A stretch of DNA of 64,000 nt. Source: CBDCGJ01 sp965216645. GTDB taxonomy: Bacteria > Pseudomonadota > Alphaproteobacteria > GCA-2731375. The DNA lies in NCBI GenBank assembly GCA_965216645.1, contig CBDCGJ010000053.1:135476-199475 (forward strand). Reading direction: 5' to 3'. The notes beneath the pieces were generated by a model. That model searched no databases. It saw only the letters and a program-made list of their open reading frames with translations, and was not told the origin of the DNA. Shown here in pieces: positions 52,833 through 61,781 of the stretch. A program made the position numbers and the translations under genes. Positions within the stretch are counted from its first letter, which is position 1, and the number at the start of each line of letters is the position of its first letter.

Positions 52833-53387
52833 ATGCGCCCGAAAAATAAAGAGATTCCGGTTTTTCAAACCGTCTTCGACCGACCAGATCGGAGGCGGCG
52901 CTGCGCGCATCCGGACTGTGCCGAAGATGCGCAATTTGCCGCGCCGAACGCGCCGGACTCCGACGAAAATCGGTATTGCCGCGAACATGTTCGCGCCCTC
53001 AATCTGGCCTATGATTATTTTGACGGGTGGTCCGCGGCGCAAATAGAACGGTTTCGTCGCGAAGCGGTAACGGGACATCGCCCGACTTGGCCAATGTCCG
53101 AAAAAGCCGCAATGTGGAGCCAAGCTTATCTACGCGATCCCCTGAATATCATGGGTCAGGGAACCGACGTGAAGGAGCACGCCATGCCGACTTCGCAGCG
53201 TCAGGCGCTGGCCCGCCTCGATCTGGACGAGACCGCAAGCTTGCGCGAAATCAAAATGCGGTATAAGCAACTGGTGAAACGCTTCCACCCGGACGTCACT
53301 GGCGGCGACAAGCAAGCCGAGGAAACCTTCAAGGCGATTTCCGAAGCCTATGACAGTCTACTTGCCTGCGGCTACTATTCGGCCTAA
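52833..53387 (+). CDS. J-domain (DnaJ-like) protein
   Basis: 184 residues. The N-terminal half has a cysteine-containing segment (RRRCAHPDCAEDAQFAAPNAP) and NRYCREHVRALNLAYDYFDG. The C-terminal J domain has the HPD motif in KRFHPDVTGGD (about residues 152-154) and the ending FKAISEAYDSLLA. It should stimulate an Hsp70 partner; the conserved position before cobS/cobT suggests a linked but unproven role. The ATG at 52833 has an AGG upstream. Confidence 0.88.
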   Translation: MRPKNKEIPVFQTVFDRPDRRRRCAHPDCAEDAQFAAPNAPDSDENRYCREHVRALNLAYDYFDGWSAAQIERFRREAVTGHRPTWPMSEKAAMWSQAYLRDPLNIMGQGTDVKEHAMPTSQRQALARLDLDETASLREIKMRYKQLVKRFHPDVTGGDKQAEETFKAISEAYDSLLACGYYSA

Positions 53388-53461
53388 AAGCGGCGGCGGG
53401 TGTTTCACCGTTGAGCCTTAACGGCCTTGTGCCACAACCGATAGAGACAGAGTAATCCCAC

Positions 53462-54465
53462 ATGACGTTTCAAGCTGTTGCGGAATCCTCCGCCATCCAG
53501 GGCCTGGACACGCCTGATCTGACCTTGAAGGTCCGCGACGCGTTCGGCCTGGATTCGGATATGGAAGTGCCGGGTTTTTCGCAGGCCACCGACCTGGTGC
53601 CCGATCTGGACACCGCCTATCAGTTCGACCATGAAACCACCATGGCGATCCTCGCCGGCTTCGCCCATAACCGGCGTGTGATGATCCAGGGCTATCACGG
53701 CACCGGCAAATCCACCCATATCGAACAGGTGGCGGCCCGGCTCAACTGGCCCTGCATTCGGGTCAATCTGGACAGCCATATCAGCCGGATCGACTTGATC
53801 GCAAGGACGCCATCGTCATCCGCGACGGCCAGCAGATCACCGAATTTCGCGAGGGCATCCTGCCCTGGGCGTTGCAGCATCCCTGCGCCCTGGTCTTCGA
53901 CGAATACGATGCCGGCCGACCCGACGTGATGTTCGTGATCCAACGCGTCCTCGAGGTCGAAGGCAAAATGACCCTGCTCGACCAGAACCGGGTATTGCGG
54001 CCGAACGCGTCGTTCCGCCTTTTCGCAACCACCAACACGGTCGGCCTGGGCGATACCACGGGTCTCTACCACGGCACTCAACAAATCAACCAGGGCCAGA
54101 TGGACCGCTGGAACATTGTCGTCACACTCAACTATCTGCCCCATGACGACGAGGTCGGGATCGTCCTGTCGAAGGCGACAGCCTACGACAATGACGAGGG
54201 CCAGAAGGTGATCTCCTCCATGGTCTCCGTCGCCGATCTCACTCGCTCGGGCTTCATCAACGGCGACATTTCGACGGTGATGTCGCCCCGGACAGTCATT
54301 ACCTGGGCGGAGAATGCGCGCATCTTCAACGATGTCGGCTTCGCCTTCCGGGTCACCTTCCTGAACCGCTGCGACGAGTTGGAGCGACCGATCGTCGCCG
54401 AATATTATCAGCGCTGCTTCGGCGAAGAGCTGCCGGAATCGGCGGCCAATGTGCAGGTCTGGTGA
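53462..54465 (+). pseudogene. cobS: Cobaltochelatase subunit CobS, interrupted by a one-base frameshift
   Basis: CobS is the AAA+ subunit that, with CobT and CobN, inserts cobalt into hydrogenobyrinate diamide in aerobic B12 synthesis. The first frame (53462 to about 53800) has MIQGYHGTGKSTHIEQVAARL (Walker A). After HISRIDLI the expected G-K-D-A-I-V continues only in the -1 frame, with EYDAGRPDVMFVIQ, the Walker B region and the family's usual C-terminus to 54465. One G appears to be missing between 53800 and 53801. All other parts are intact, so it is either a recent mutation or a sequence error. Confidence 0.92.
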
Positions 54466-54481
54466 CCGCCGGCGACCGTAA

Positions 54482-56368
54482 ATGAAAGCCACTAATCCGG
54501 TCGAGGAATTCAAGCGCGCGGTGACCGCCGCGGTGCGCGCTCTGGCGCGGGACGAGAATTTGGACGTCACCTTCGGCGTCGAAGCGTCGACCGTCGGTGG
54601 CCGCGCGCGCCTGCCGATGCCGGCGCAGGATATGGAATCCGGTTCCGTCGCTAATGTCCGCGGCGCCGGGGACGCCGCCGCATTGTGGCGCCGCTATCAC
54701 GACGCCGGATTGCATAGCCGGTTCACCCCGCGTGCCAGCCTGGCCCGCTCGATCTTCGAGGCGGCCGAACAGGCGCGGGTCGAAAGCCTCGGTTCGAACC
54801 GGATGATCGGGGTTTCGAAAAACCTCGACAGGTCGCTGGAGGAACGCTGCCGCGCCCGTGGCTATGCCGCGATCGACGAACCGGGCGAAGCGGTACTGCC
54901 GGAAATCCTCGGCCTGCTAATCCGCGAACAACTGACCGGCAAGGCACCGCCGGAAGACGCCTGCAACATGGTCGACAAAATGCGCGACTGGGTCGCGGAC
55001 AAGGCCGGCGAGGACATGGACGACTTGTCCGAGTGCATCACCGATCAGGAGAAATTCGCCCGTCTGACCCGTCGCCTGATCGCCGATCTCAATCTCGGCG
55101 AGGAAGACGAAACCGAGTTCGAGGAAACGGACGATTCGGAAGAGGACGGCCAACCCGACGCCGAGAGCAGCGGCGAAGGCGATAGCGAAGGCGGCGAAGG
55201 CCAGGCCGAGGACGGCGGCGATCCGCAAGCCATGGACGGCGACAGCGAAACCGCAGACGGCGAGGACGCCGATGGCGAAATGACCGCCGAGGACATGGAC
55301 GCCATGGCCGGCAGCGAGGAACCCGGTCGCGGCAAGCGGCCCTGGCGGCCGGAAGATTTTCTAGCCGATCTGCCCAACGAGCGGCCCTATCAGCTTTATA
55401 CAGACGAATATGACGAGATCATCGACGCGCATGAACTCTGCGACCTCGAGGAACTGACCCGCCTGCGCAATTACCTCGACCAACAGCTTGCCAATATGCA
55501 GGGCGTCGTCGCCAAGCTGGCCAACCGTCTGCAGCGCCGCCTGCTGGCGAAGCAAAACCGGTCCTGGGAGTTCGATCTCGAGGAAGGCATTCTCGACGCC
55601 GGTAAGCTCTCCCGTGTCGTCGTCAATCCGCTGCTGCCGCTCAGTTTCAAGATCGAGCATGACACCGATTTCCGCGACACCGTGGTCTCCCTGCTGATCG
55701 ACAATTCGGGTTCCATGCGCGGCCGGCCGATCACCGTAGCCGCCATGTGCGCGGATATTCTGGCACGGACGTTGGAGCGCTGCGCTGTGAAGACCGAGAT
55801 CCTGGGCTTCACCACCCGGGCCTGGAAGGGCGGCCAGGCACGGGAGAAATGGCTGGCGGAAGGCAAACCGCAGACCCCAGGCCGGCTCAACGATCTGCGC
55901 CACATCGTCTACAAAGCCGCCGACGCGCCCTGGCGCCGGGCGCGCAAGAGCCTGGGCCTGATGATGCGCGAGGGGCTGCTGAAGGAAAATATCGACGGCG
56001 AGGCCCTGCTTTGGGCCCATAACCGCCTGATCGGCCGGCCGGAGCAGCGGCGCATCCTCATGGTCATCTCCGACGGCGCGCCTGTCGACGACAGCACGCT
56101 CTCGGTCAATCCGGGCAACTATCTCGAACGCCATTTGCGCCAGGTTATCGAGGCCATCGAGACCAATTCGCCGGTCGAGCTGATCGCCATCGGTATCGGC
56201 CATGACGTCACCCGCTACTACCGCCGGGCCGTCACCATCGTCGACGCGGAGCAGCTGGGCGGCGTGATGACCGAGAAACTGGCCGAACTGTTCGACGAGG
56301 AACCCGCCGCCGACCGCCGCGCCCACCGCATGGCCCAAGGCCAACACCGAATGCGCCGGGCGGGTTAG
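54482..56368 (+). CDS. cobT: Cobaltochelatase subunit CobT
   Basis: 628 residues. The N-terminal helical domain is followed by a long acidic low-complexity stretch (about residues 205-290) and a C-terminal von Willebrand A domain. The MIDAS-type motif is LLIDNSGSM (D407). It partners CobS in the Mg-ATPase that drives CobN. The gene begins 16 bases after cobS. Its final codons (GQHRMRRAG) contain the 19-bp word that is repeated at 58514-58532. Confidence 0.94.
   Translation: MKATNPVEEFKRAVTAAVRALARDENLDVTFGVEASTVGGRARLPMPAQDMESGSVANVRGAGDAAALWRRYHDAGLHSRFTPRASLARSIFEAAEQARVESLGSNRMIGVSKNLDRSLEERCRARGYAAIDEPGEAVLPEILGLLIREQLTGKAPPEDACNMVDKMRDWVADKAGEDMDDLSECITDQEKFARLTRRLIADLNLGEEDETEFEETDDSEEDGQPDAESSGEGDSEGGEGQAEDGGDPQAMDGDSETADGEDADGEMTAEDMDAMAGSEEPGRGKRPWRPEDFLADLPNERPYQLYTDEYDEIIDAHELCDLEELTRLRNYLDQQLANMQGVVAKLANRLQRRLLAKQNRSWEFDLEEGILDAGKLSRVVVNPLLPLSFKIEHDTDFRDTVVSLLIDNSGSMRGRPITVAAMCADILARTLERCAVKTEILGFTTRAWKGGQAREKWLAEGKPQTPGRLNDLRHIVYKAADAPWRRARKSLGLMMREGLLKENIDGEALLWAHNRLIGRPEQRRILMVISDGAPVDDSTLSVNPGNYLERHLRQVIEAIETNSPVELIAIGIGHDVTRYYRRAVTIVDAEQLGGVMTEKLAELFDEEPAADRRAHRMAQGQHRMRRAG
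56343..56361 (+). repeat. 19-bp direct repeat, copy in the cobT 3' end
   Basis: AACACCGAATGCGCCGGGC, identical to 58514-58532. It encodes the last residues of CobT. The two copies bracket about 2.15 kb of AT-richer DNA. Confidence 0.9.
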
Positions 56369-56723
56369 GGTCTAAACACTGAAGATCGCGGGTTTTTAGC
56401 AGTTCGCCCTTTCATCATTTTTCCTATTCGCAACAATTGGAAGACGGGAGACCGTGGAAGACGGGAGACTGCAAGTTAAGTTGTCGCGACGACCGCATTC
56501 CCCTTCCCGGCAGAAGCCAGAGCAACGCACCGCATTTTTCGGTAGATCAGCACATGGAAGATTGATGGTCTGTCTTGGCGTAATTCTCAAATATATAGCA
56601 CTTCAGTACTGGTACGGCCGCAAGGTACTACATAGAAATCACCGGCGCCCTGCCAACTGAAACTCACGGATTATTGGGTTCGGCAAACGATCCTGAAACG
56701 AAGCTTCAACTGGCAAACCCCAT
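56369..56723. other. Intergenic region with a short tandem repeat, no gene seen
   Basis: 355 bases at the start of the AT-richer insert. The only structure noticed is the tandem 14-base repeat at 56439-56469. No tRNA-like sequence or integrase was found. Confidence 0.55.
56439..56469. repeat. Tandem 14-bp repeat
   Basis: GGAAGACGGGAGAC occurs twice, at 56439-56452 and 56456-56469, with a three-base spacer. Confidence 0.8.
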
Positions 56724-58361
56724 CTACTTTATCGGCTGCGGGTGATGCCGCAGGAGAACGATTTTCATGAGCTGCAAGCCTTTTCTGCCCGAAAAATCAA
56801 TTTCCAAAGCCCTTTCATATGCTTCCGCGAGAAATTGCTCGGCTTCGCGAGTTTGACCCAATCTCTTATTTTCAATTGCAATACCAGTTAACACGTAGGC
56901 TTTGTCCGACGGATCAGATATGGAATTTGCAACAAGGATCGCTTTGGATACTTCCCGCCTCTTGAGAAGTGCATAAGCAATTCGTACAAGTTCTATGCCA
57001 TTACGGCTTTGTTGGTGGTCCCGTTCCTTTTTGTCGGATTTGGGGGATATCGACGCCATCGTGCTCAACGCTTCTTTGGCAAGCCCGGCTTCTGCTTGCG
57101 CACGGGCGATCGTTCGGAACGCAAGTTCCTGAGTGCGCGGACTTTTAATCCTATACGCCAATATTATTGCTTGCAGAAAAGCATCCCGGCTTTCCTGTTC
57201 TCTGCCTGTTTTCATATGCCATTTGGCTTCATCCCCCGACGCGAAAACACGGTAAATCGGAATGTCAATTTTTGCGACAAAACCTTCTGCATTTTCGGGA
57301 TCATTCATTTTTCGGAAGGCGTCGGAGAAAGCGGCATATGCAACACACCGATGGTCTCTCGATCTGATAAGATCGGCCAGCTCTATTGCCTTCGAAAGAG
57401 TTTGTTGGGCGTCAGCGGCAAATCCGAACTCATACTGTGCAACCGCTACTTTAGGGGGGAACTCAATTCGGTCGAGTTCCATTCTGGCACCAATCGCATA
57501 TTTCGCCGATTTCTTGAGTAACGCCCTGGCTTTGTTTTCATCACCTAAATGCTTATAGGCTTTGGCGAGAGCCAAATTCGCATCAGACCGGGATGTCGCG
57601 TAACCTATATCGTCGACATGAGCGGCGGCCTGTTCCAAAACTGTCGGCAGTTTGCCCGATTTCAGTAATTCAACTGCTTTTGCCGCGATGTGCTCAATAG
57701 CCTCACCAACTAAAAAGTTCTCCGTTGGATCTTCAAGCTCGTACAATTTCTTCAGATCGTTCGTAAGCTCAAGCGCCTTTTGGAACATACCTTTGTCGGC
57801 ATAATGTTTAATGATCTCAAAGCGTGTTTCCAATCGATTGTATCTGCGGTGAATGAATTCAAGGGTCTTTTCCGCGCCTTCGATATCGCCAAACTCAGCT
57901 TGAGTTTCCGCAATACCAGCCAATGTTAGGAACCCCAAAATTGGTACTTCGTTCAAGAGAGCAACAGACAACGCATAGCGGTGAATGCATTTATAGTTCG
58001 GATTTCTGAGGCAAAGTTTCGTTTCATCCCCTGCAAGGTTCGTTTTGATCTCAGCTCTGGCGCCCTCGATACTCGCTTGTAGACTCTCAGGCGTCATTTC
58101 TGGCTTGCCTTGACCATCAAGTAGCTTCAGGAACTTTGTGAGACTGGAGTTCGTGTTGGTGTGCTCTTCATATAAATATTGAGCCTTGATTAGATGTTTT
58201 AGTTTATTAATCGGATCAGTTTTCAACCTGCCTTTTTCGATAAGGTCGACAATCTGGGAGGCTTGGTTTTTGGACAGCTCGGCTTTTGCCGGCAACACAA
58301 TCGCTAAAATACATATGGACAGTAGTATAGGTAGCGTTGATTTTATGTTTTTGCTTTGCAT
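56724..58361 (-). CDS. Secreted helical-repeat (TPR-like) protein, unknown function
   Basis: 545 residues. A signal peptide (STLPILLSICILAIVLPAKAELSK) is followed by an all-helical region with TPR-like units, such as ANLALAKAYKHLGDENKARALLKKSAKYA and FRTIARAQAEAGLAKEALSTM. It is expected in the periplasm or at the cell surface, as a scaffold for protein contacts. No catalytic motif is seen. It is clearly AT-richer than the chromosomal neighbours. It is the only gene in the insert bounded by the 19-bp direct repeats, which points to horizontal origin. Confidence 0.8.
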   Translation of the reverse strand: MQSKNIKSTLPILLSICILAIVLPAKAELSKNQASQIVDLIEKGRLKTDPINKLKHLIKAQYLYEEHTNTNSSLTKFLKLLDGQGKPEMTPESLQASIEGARAEIKTNLAGDETKLCLRNPNYKCIHRYALSVALLNEVPILGFLTLAGIAETQAEFGDIEGAEKTLEFIHRRYNRLETRFEIIKHYADKGMFQKALELTNDLKKLYELEDPTENFLVGEAIEHIAAKAVELLKSGKLPTVLEQAAAHVDDIGYATSRSDANLALAKAYKHLGDENKARALLKKSAKYAIGARMELDRIEFPPKVAVAQYEFGFAADAQQTLSKAIELADLIRSRDHRCVAYAAFSDAFRKMNDPENAEGFVAKIDIPIYRVFASGDEAKWHMKTGREQESRDAFLQAIILAYRIKSPRTQELAFRTIARAQAEAGLAKEALSTMASISPKSDKKERDHQQSRNGIELVRIAYALLKRREVSKAILVANSISDPSDKAYVLTGIAIENKRLGQTREAEQFLAEAYERALEIDFSGRKGLQLMKIVLLRHHPQPIK

Positions 58362-58727
58362 GTCTTATTCCAAAAATTTTTATTTCTGTAAAAGCGAGTA
58401 AAATATATAATACATGCTACCAGTATAATCAAACGTAGAATGTTTCTCTATGCGCACTCCCTCAAAAGCAATCCTTTAGAGATTGCAGATCGAGCTTTGC
58501 GAGAACGCAATGGAACACCGAATGCGCCGGGCCGGGTGAGCCGCATTCTCCTCTCTTACCGGTTTTTTTGGCGGGAAGTAGGAGCTCCGCAATTTGACAT
58601 TGTCCTGTCCCAACGTCGTTAAGACGATATTAAATCGCCGACATTAAAATGACATTCTTGGCTGCTTTTAATCCGAGCGGTCTTAAGTTACTCCGAGGAC
58701 GATGTCTATTGGCGGACGGGTGCGGCC
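58362..58727. other. Intergenic region spanning the insert junction
   Basis: 366 bases. The left part is AT-rich and belongs to the insert; the 19-bp repeat at 58514-58532 marks the junction. The right part is the presumed leader of the HD-GYP gene. A TTGACA word near 58595 could be a -35 element, but no convincing -10 was found. Confidence 0.5.
58514..58532 (+). repeat. 19-bp direct repeat, distal copy
   Basis: Identical to 56343-56361. The reading E-H-R-M-R-R-A-G-stop resembles the CobT C-terminus, so it looks like a duplicated fragment of the cobT end. Confidence 0.9.
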
Positions 58728-59819
58728 TTGCACAGCGATGAACCGGACATAATTATACTGACGGACGGCACGTCGACGTCGGACGACATCGTCGCCCGGC
58801 TGTCCGGACGAATGGACCTGCATGTCGCCGACGCCGAACGGGAATTTCCACCCGATGACGTCCTGACCCTCCCCCTGATCGTCAATATCGATCTCAGCGA
58901 CGCGGATAAGTTCATGCATTGGCGGCCGCTGCTGCGGGATTATCCGGGCGACAAGATTTTCGTGCTACCGACCTTCAATCGGCGGAACATTATTCGGCTC
59001 CACAATCTCGGCGCCAGCGACTATTTCGTCCGTCCGCTCCCCGACCGCGAATTTGTGAACGCGGCCTATCGGGCGGTCAACAGCCAGGTCGAGCGACGTT
59101 GGCAAACATTGAAGCCATTTCAGAGCCAAGCTTTGCGGGTTAGTTTGAAATGCCTGGAGGACTGCTTCACGAATGTCAACCAGGGGGAACCATTGCCGGT
59201 CGACGAAATCAAAGAGAGCTGCAATCTGGTCCTAGCGGCGACCGCACACGAAAATTTAGAAGAATGGCTCAACGCGATCCGGCGGCATCACAATTATACG
59301 TTCCGGCACAGCATGTTCGTCTGCGGGATCATCACCTCCTTCGCCACCACCATCGGCGTCAAGGGCGACGAGTTGGAAACCCTGATCATGGGCGGTCTGC
59401 TGCATGACATCGGTAAAATTCATACGCCACCGGAATTGCTCGACAAGCCGGCCGAGCTGAATGGAACGGAATGGCAGATCATGCGGGCTCATCCCGAACA
59501 CGCGCAACGCATTTTCGAAAGCGACGGGAGTTTCCCGCAAGCCGTCGTCGACATGGCCGTCCTGCACCACGAGAAGCTTGACGGCAGCGGATATCCTCAT
59601 GGCCTCAAGGGCTCGCAGATCAACGACTTCGTCCGCATCATTTCCATCGTCGACACCTATTCCGCCCTTGTCGACAAGCGCGCCTACAAGTCGGCGCTAC
59701 CTAAAAACGTTGCCGTCGAACGCATGATGACCATGGGCGATGAATTGGACATGAGCCTCGTCCAGGTCTTTAAAGACATCGTCCTAGACGGCACTTCCGA
59801 ATTGCTGAAGTCGGCATAA
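58728..59819 (+). CDS. HD-GYP domain protein with receiver-like N-terminus
   Basis: 363 residues. The first about 125 residues look like a response-regulator fold (DIIILTDGTSTSDD, IVNIDLSDADKFMHWRPLL, FVLPTFNRRN) but the acidic pocket is unusual, so it may not be phosphorylated. The C-terminal HD-GYP domain has HNYTFRHSMFV, LLHDIGK and the LHHEKLDGSGYPHGLKG motif, so cyclic-di-GMP hydrolysis is likely. The start is a TTG at 58728; no better codon is in frame upstream. The next gene's frame follows directly in phase after its stop. Confidence 0.88.
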   Translation: MHSDEPDIIILTDGTSTSDDIVARLSGRMDLHVADAEREFPPDDVLTLPLIVNIDLSDADKFMHWRPLLRDYPGDKIFVLPTFNRRNIIRLHNLGASDYFVRPLPDREFVNAAYRAVNSQVERRWQTLKPFQSQALRVSLKCLEDCFTNVNQGEPLPVDEIKESCNLVLAATAHENLEEWLNAIRRHHNYTFRHSMFVCGIITSFATTIGVKGDELETLIMGGLLHDIGKIHTPPELLDKPAELNGTEWQIMRAHPEHAQRIFESDGSFPQAVVDMAVLHHEKLDGSGYPHGLKGSQINDFVRIISIVDTYSALVDKRAYKSALPKNVAVERMMTMGDELDMSLVQVFKDIVLDGTSELLKSA

Positions 59820-59906
59820 CGACCGTCCCCACACCCGCCAAGACGGGAGCCTGAATCGCAAACCCGAACATTTCTTATTGCCGCTCTGGACAGCGGCGCA
59901 ATATCG

Positions 59907-60392
59907 ATGATGGCACGGCCCTTGCCGCGAGAATTCGGCGACCTGTGCGAGATTGGCGTGAACCATGTGTTGTCGCTGCTCGAAGCCGACGAAGCCCACG
60001 CTTTGGGTTTGTCGGCGGAGGCGCGGTATTGCGCCGACGCCGGTCTGGCTTTCGATCACTTCCCCATTGCCGACCGCGGCGTGCCGGAAAGCCCGCTGGC
60101 GTTTGCGATACTGACCCGACGCCTCCACGACAATATCTCGGCCGGCGATCATCTCGCGATCCATTGCCGCGCCGGGATCGGCCGCGCCGGCCTCACAGCC
60201 GCCGCCATCCTGCTGTCTGCCGGCCACGATCCCGACAGCGCCTTCGTCGCCATACGCGACGCCCGCGGCGTCCCCGTACCGGATACGGCGGCGCAGGCCG
60301 AATGGTTACGGGAGCATGCCGCTCTCATAAGCGATCGGAACATCGCACTGTCCGATTGGTCAACGTTCGGAGACACGTTCGACGCGATCTGA
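59907..60392 (+). CDS. Dual-specificity-type protein phosphatase
   Basis: 161 residues. The PTP loop is HCRAGIGRAG (C87, R93), with the general acid likely in IADRGVP (D56). It should dephosphorylate a protein or small phosphate ester. The frame is open upstream in phase to the HD-GYP stop, and the residues TFLIAALDSGAIS just before the ATG look like the conserved family opening, so the true start may lie upstream with an unusual start codon. It converges on and overlaps by 33 bases the unknown gene at 60360-60773. Confidence 0.87.
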   Translation: MMARPLPREFGDLCEIGVNHVLSLLEADEAHALGLSAEARYCADAGLAFDHFPIADRGVPESPLAFAILTRRLHDNISAGDHLAIHCRAGIGRAGLTAAAILLSAGHDPDSAFVAIRDARGVPVPDTAAQAEWLREHAALISDRNIALSDWSTFGDTFDAI

Positions 60393-60773
60393 CAGAATCA
60401 GATATCTGCAGTCCTCTTCGGCTTCAAATGACGGCGTAAGAAATGCCTCGGCACTTACACGAAATGTCTGTCGCGGAACCGCATCGACCGTCAGAAGATT
60501 GCCGCGTGCCAGATGTAAGAGATATCCCACGCTATAATTAACGCGGAGCAATCTTTCGATCAGCATCTGTTGACGTTCGCAGAATGCTATTTTTTTGAGA
60601 TCCCGTGGCCATGGATTATCCAAGTTCAGAATATAGGTCTTGGTCCCGGCCTTCTTCTGGGCCACCGCTTTCGCCCAGGGGTGTTCGTCCGCACGTTCCG
60701 GAATGAAATACTTGAAATCGTCTGTCAGAACCGGATTGTCGTGAACGACTGAAATATAGGCAAAATATGTCAT
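60360..60773 (-). CDS. Hypothetical protein
   Basis: 137 residues from the ATG at 60773. It begins TYFAYISVVHDNPVLTDDFKYF and has a central KTYILNLDNPWPRDLKKIAFC segment and a tail LTVDAVPRQTFRVSAEAFLTP. No family is recognised. It has no signal peptide or membrane segment. It lies between the phosphatase and two small unknown genes, with moderately AT-rich codon use. Confidence 0.55.
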   Translation of the reverse strand: MTYFAYISVVHDNPVLTDDFKYFIPERADEHPWAKAVAQKKAGTKTYILNLDNPWPRDLKKIAFCERQQMLIERLLRVNYSVGYLLHLARGNLLTVDAVPRQTFRVSAEAFLTPSFEAEEDCRYLILSDRVERVSER

Positions 60774-60878
60774 GTCTTCGAAACTGCAGGGCTTAACGCA
60801 ATGTGAGTTACCAAACGGGCTAAACAACATCCAAATTTAGTTCTAGTATAAGCTGAATTCACAAGTGATATTATACGT

Positions 60879-61139
60879 GTGTTTGTTTGGAGTGCGATTT
60901 TGTTTGATGATTTTGAACCTGCGACAAGGGCGGCCATAATCAAGTACCTGACCTGGGGACTGATCGTTTTCTTTTTCAGCCTCGCCGTCTGGTACATGTT
61001 CTGGTTGGGCGGTGCGTATCAAACGGGCGAGTTATCGTCGCGTCCAACGCGCCGGAATGCCATTCTCGTGTTCCTCTTCCTCTGGGGTGTCCCGATCGGT
61101 CTCGTTCTGCACCTCATGGTAATTAATCGAACCAAATGA
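60879..61139 (+). CDS. Hypothetical two-helix membrane protein
   Basis: 86 residues from a GTG start. Two transmembrane segments are evident (YLTWGLIVFFFSLAVWYMFWL and AILVFLFLWGVPIGLVLHLM), separated by a polar loop with GAYQTGELSSRPTRR. No family is recognised. It is probably transcribed with the gene at 61209. Confidence 0.6.
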   Translation: MFVWSAILFDDFEPATRAAIIKYLTWGLIVFFFSLAVWYMFWLGGAYQTGELSSRPTRRNAILVFLFLWGVPIGLVLHLMVINRTK

Positions 61140-61208
61140 AACGATTCGAATACAAACCGACGAACTGCTGGCCCGTCAACTTTTGTCGGATCGTGCCGGA
61201 CTAACGAT

Positions 61209-61709
61209 ATGGACGAAGGTATCAAGGTCGAGGATAAAGACTTTGAGCTACTTTTCTGGTTGAACCAACACAGATGGAGCGATTTATGCCTATTCGCAAA
61301 CGGCGAGCAATATTGGTATCGGGTCAGCCATGTCTTCACCGACCCGATCTCCGATATAGTGGAGTTCACGCTGGCAATTCTGCGAAAAGAGCCTTCTCTA
61401 ACTATCGTTCTCCCGTACGAACCCGGCGAGACGACCTTACGATATCAGATAGACGACAGAGATGTTGACACCGTCTGTTTGGAATTTTTCGACCACGCCG
61501 ACATCGGTGGAACGAAACATCTGGATTCGCCGGAATTGTGTCTTCATGTCGGCAGGGCCCGACTACTCTGGTCGCTCTATTATCAACTCGCGAAAACCGC
61601 CGATCTATGCGAATTCGACCCTTATCATCGCGCTTCGACGGTCTTCCCCATGAAGCGATTTCAGAAGTTGCGCAAGATATACAAAACAGCAAAAAGCTCT
61701 TCGCAGTAA
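61209..61709 (+). CDS. Hypothetical protein
   Basis: 166 residues, starting MDEGIKVEDKDFELLFWLNQH. The N-terminal part looks alpha/beta (DLCLFANGEQYWYRVSHVF, PSLTIVLPYEPGETTLRYQI) and the C-terminal tail is basic. No catalytic motif or family is recognised. It lies 69 bases after the small membrane protein on the same strand. Confidence 0.6.
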   Translation: MDEGIKVEDKDFELLFWLNQHRWSDLCLFANGEQYWYRVSHVFTDPISDIVEFTLAILRKEPSLTIVLPYEPGETTLRYQIDDRDVDTVCLEFFDHADIGGTKHLDSPELCLHVGRARLLWSLYYQLAKTADLCEFDPYHRASTVFPMKRFQKLRKIYKTAKSSSQ

Positions 61710-61781
61710 ATTAAGTCTTATCCGGAAACAGGGTCGGCTTCAGCAAAGATATCCCTCTCGTCTCCGTTAGTAGCCGCGCCC

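Noticed and set aside
58595..58630. Promoter for the HD-GYP gene (TTGACA word)
   Set aside because: A -35-like word is present, but no acceptable -10 lies at 16-18 bases.
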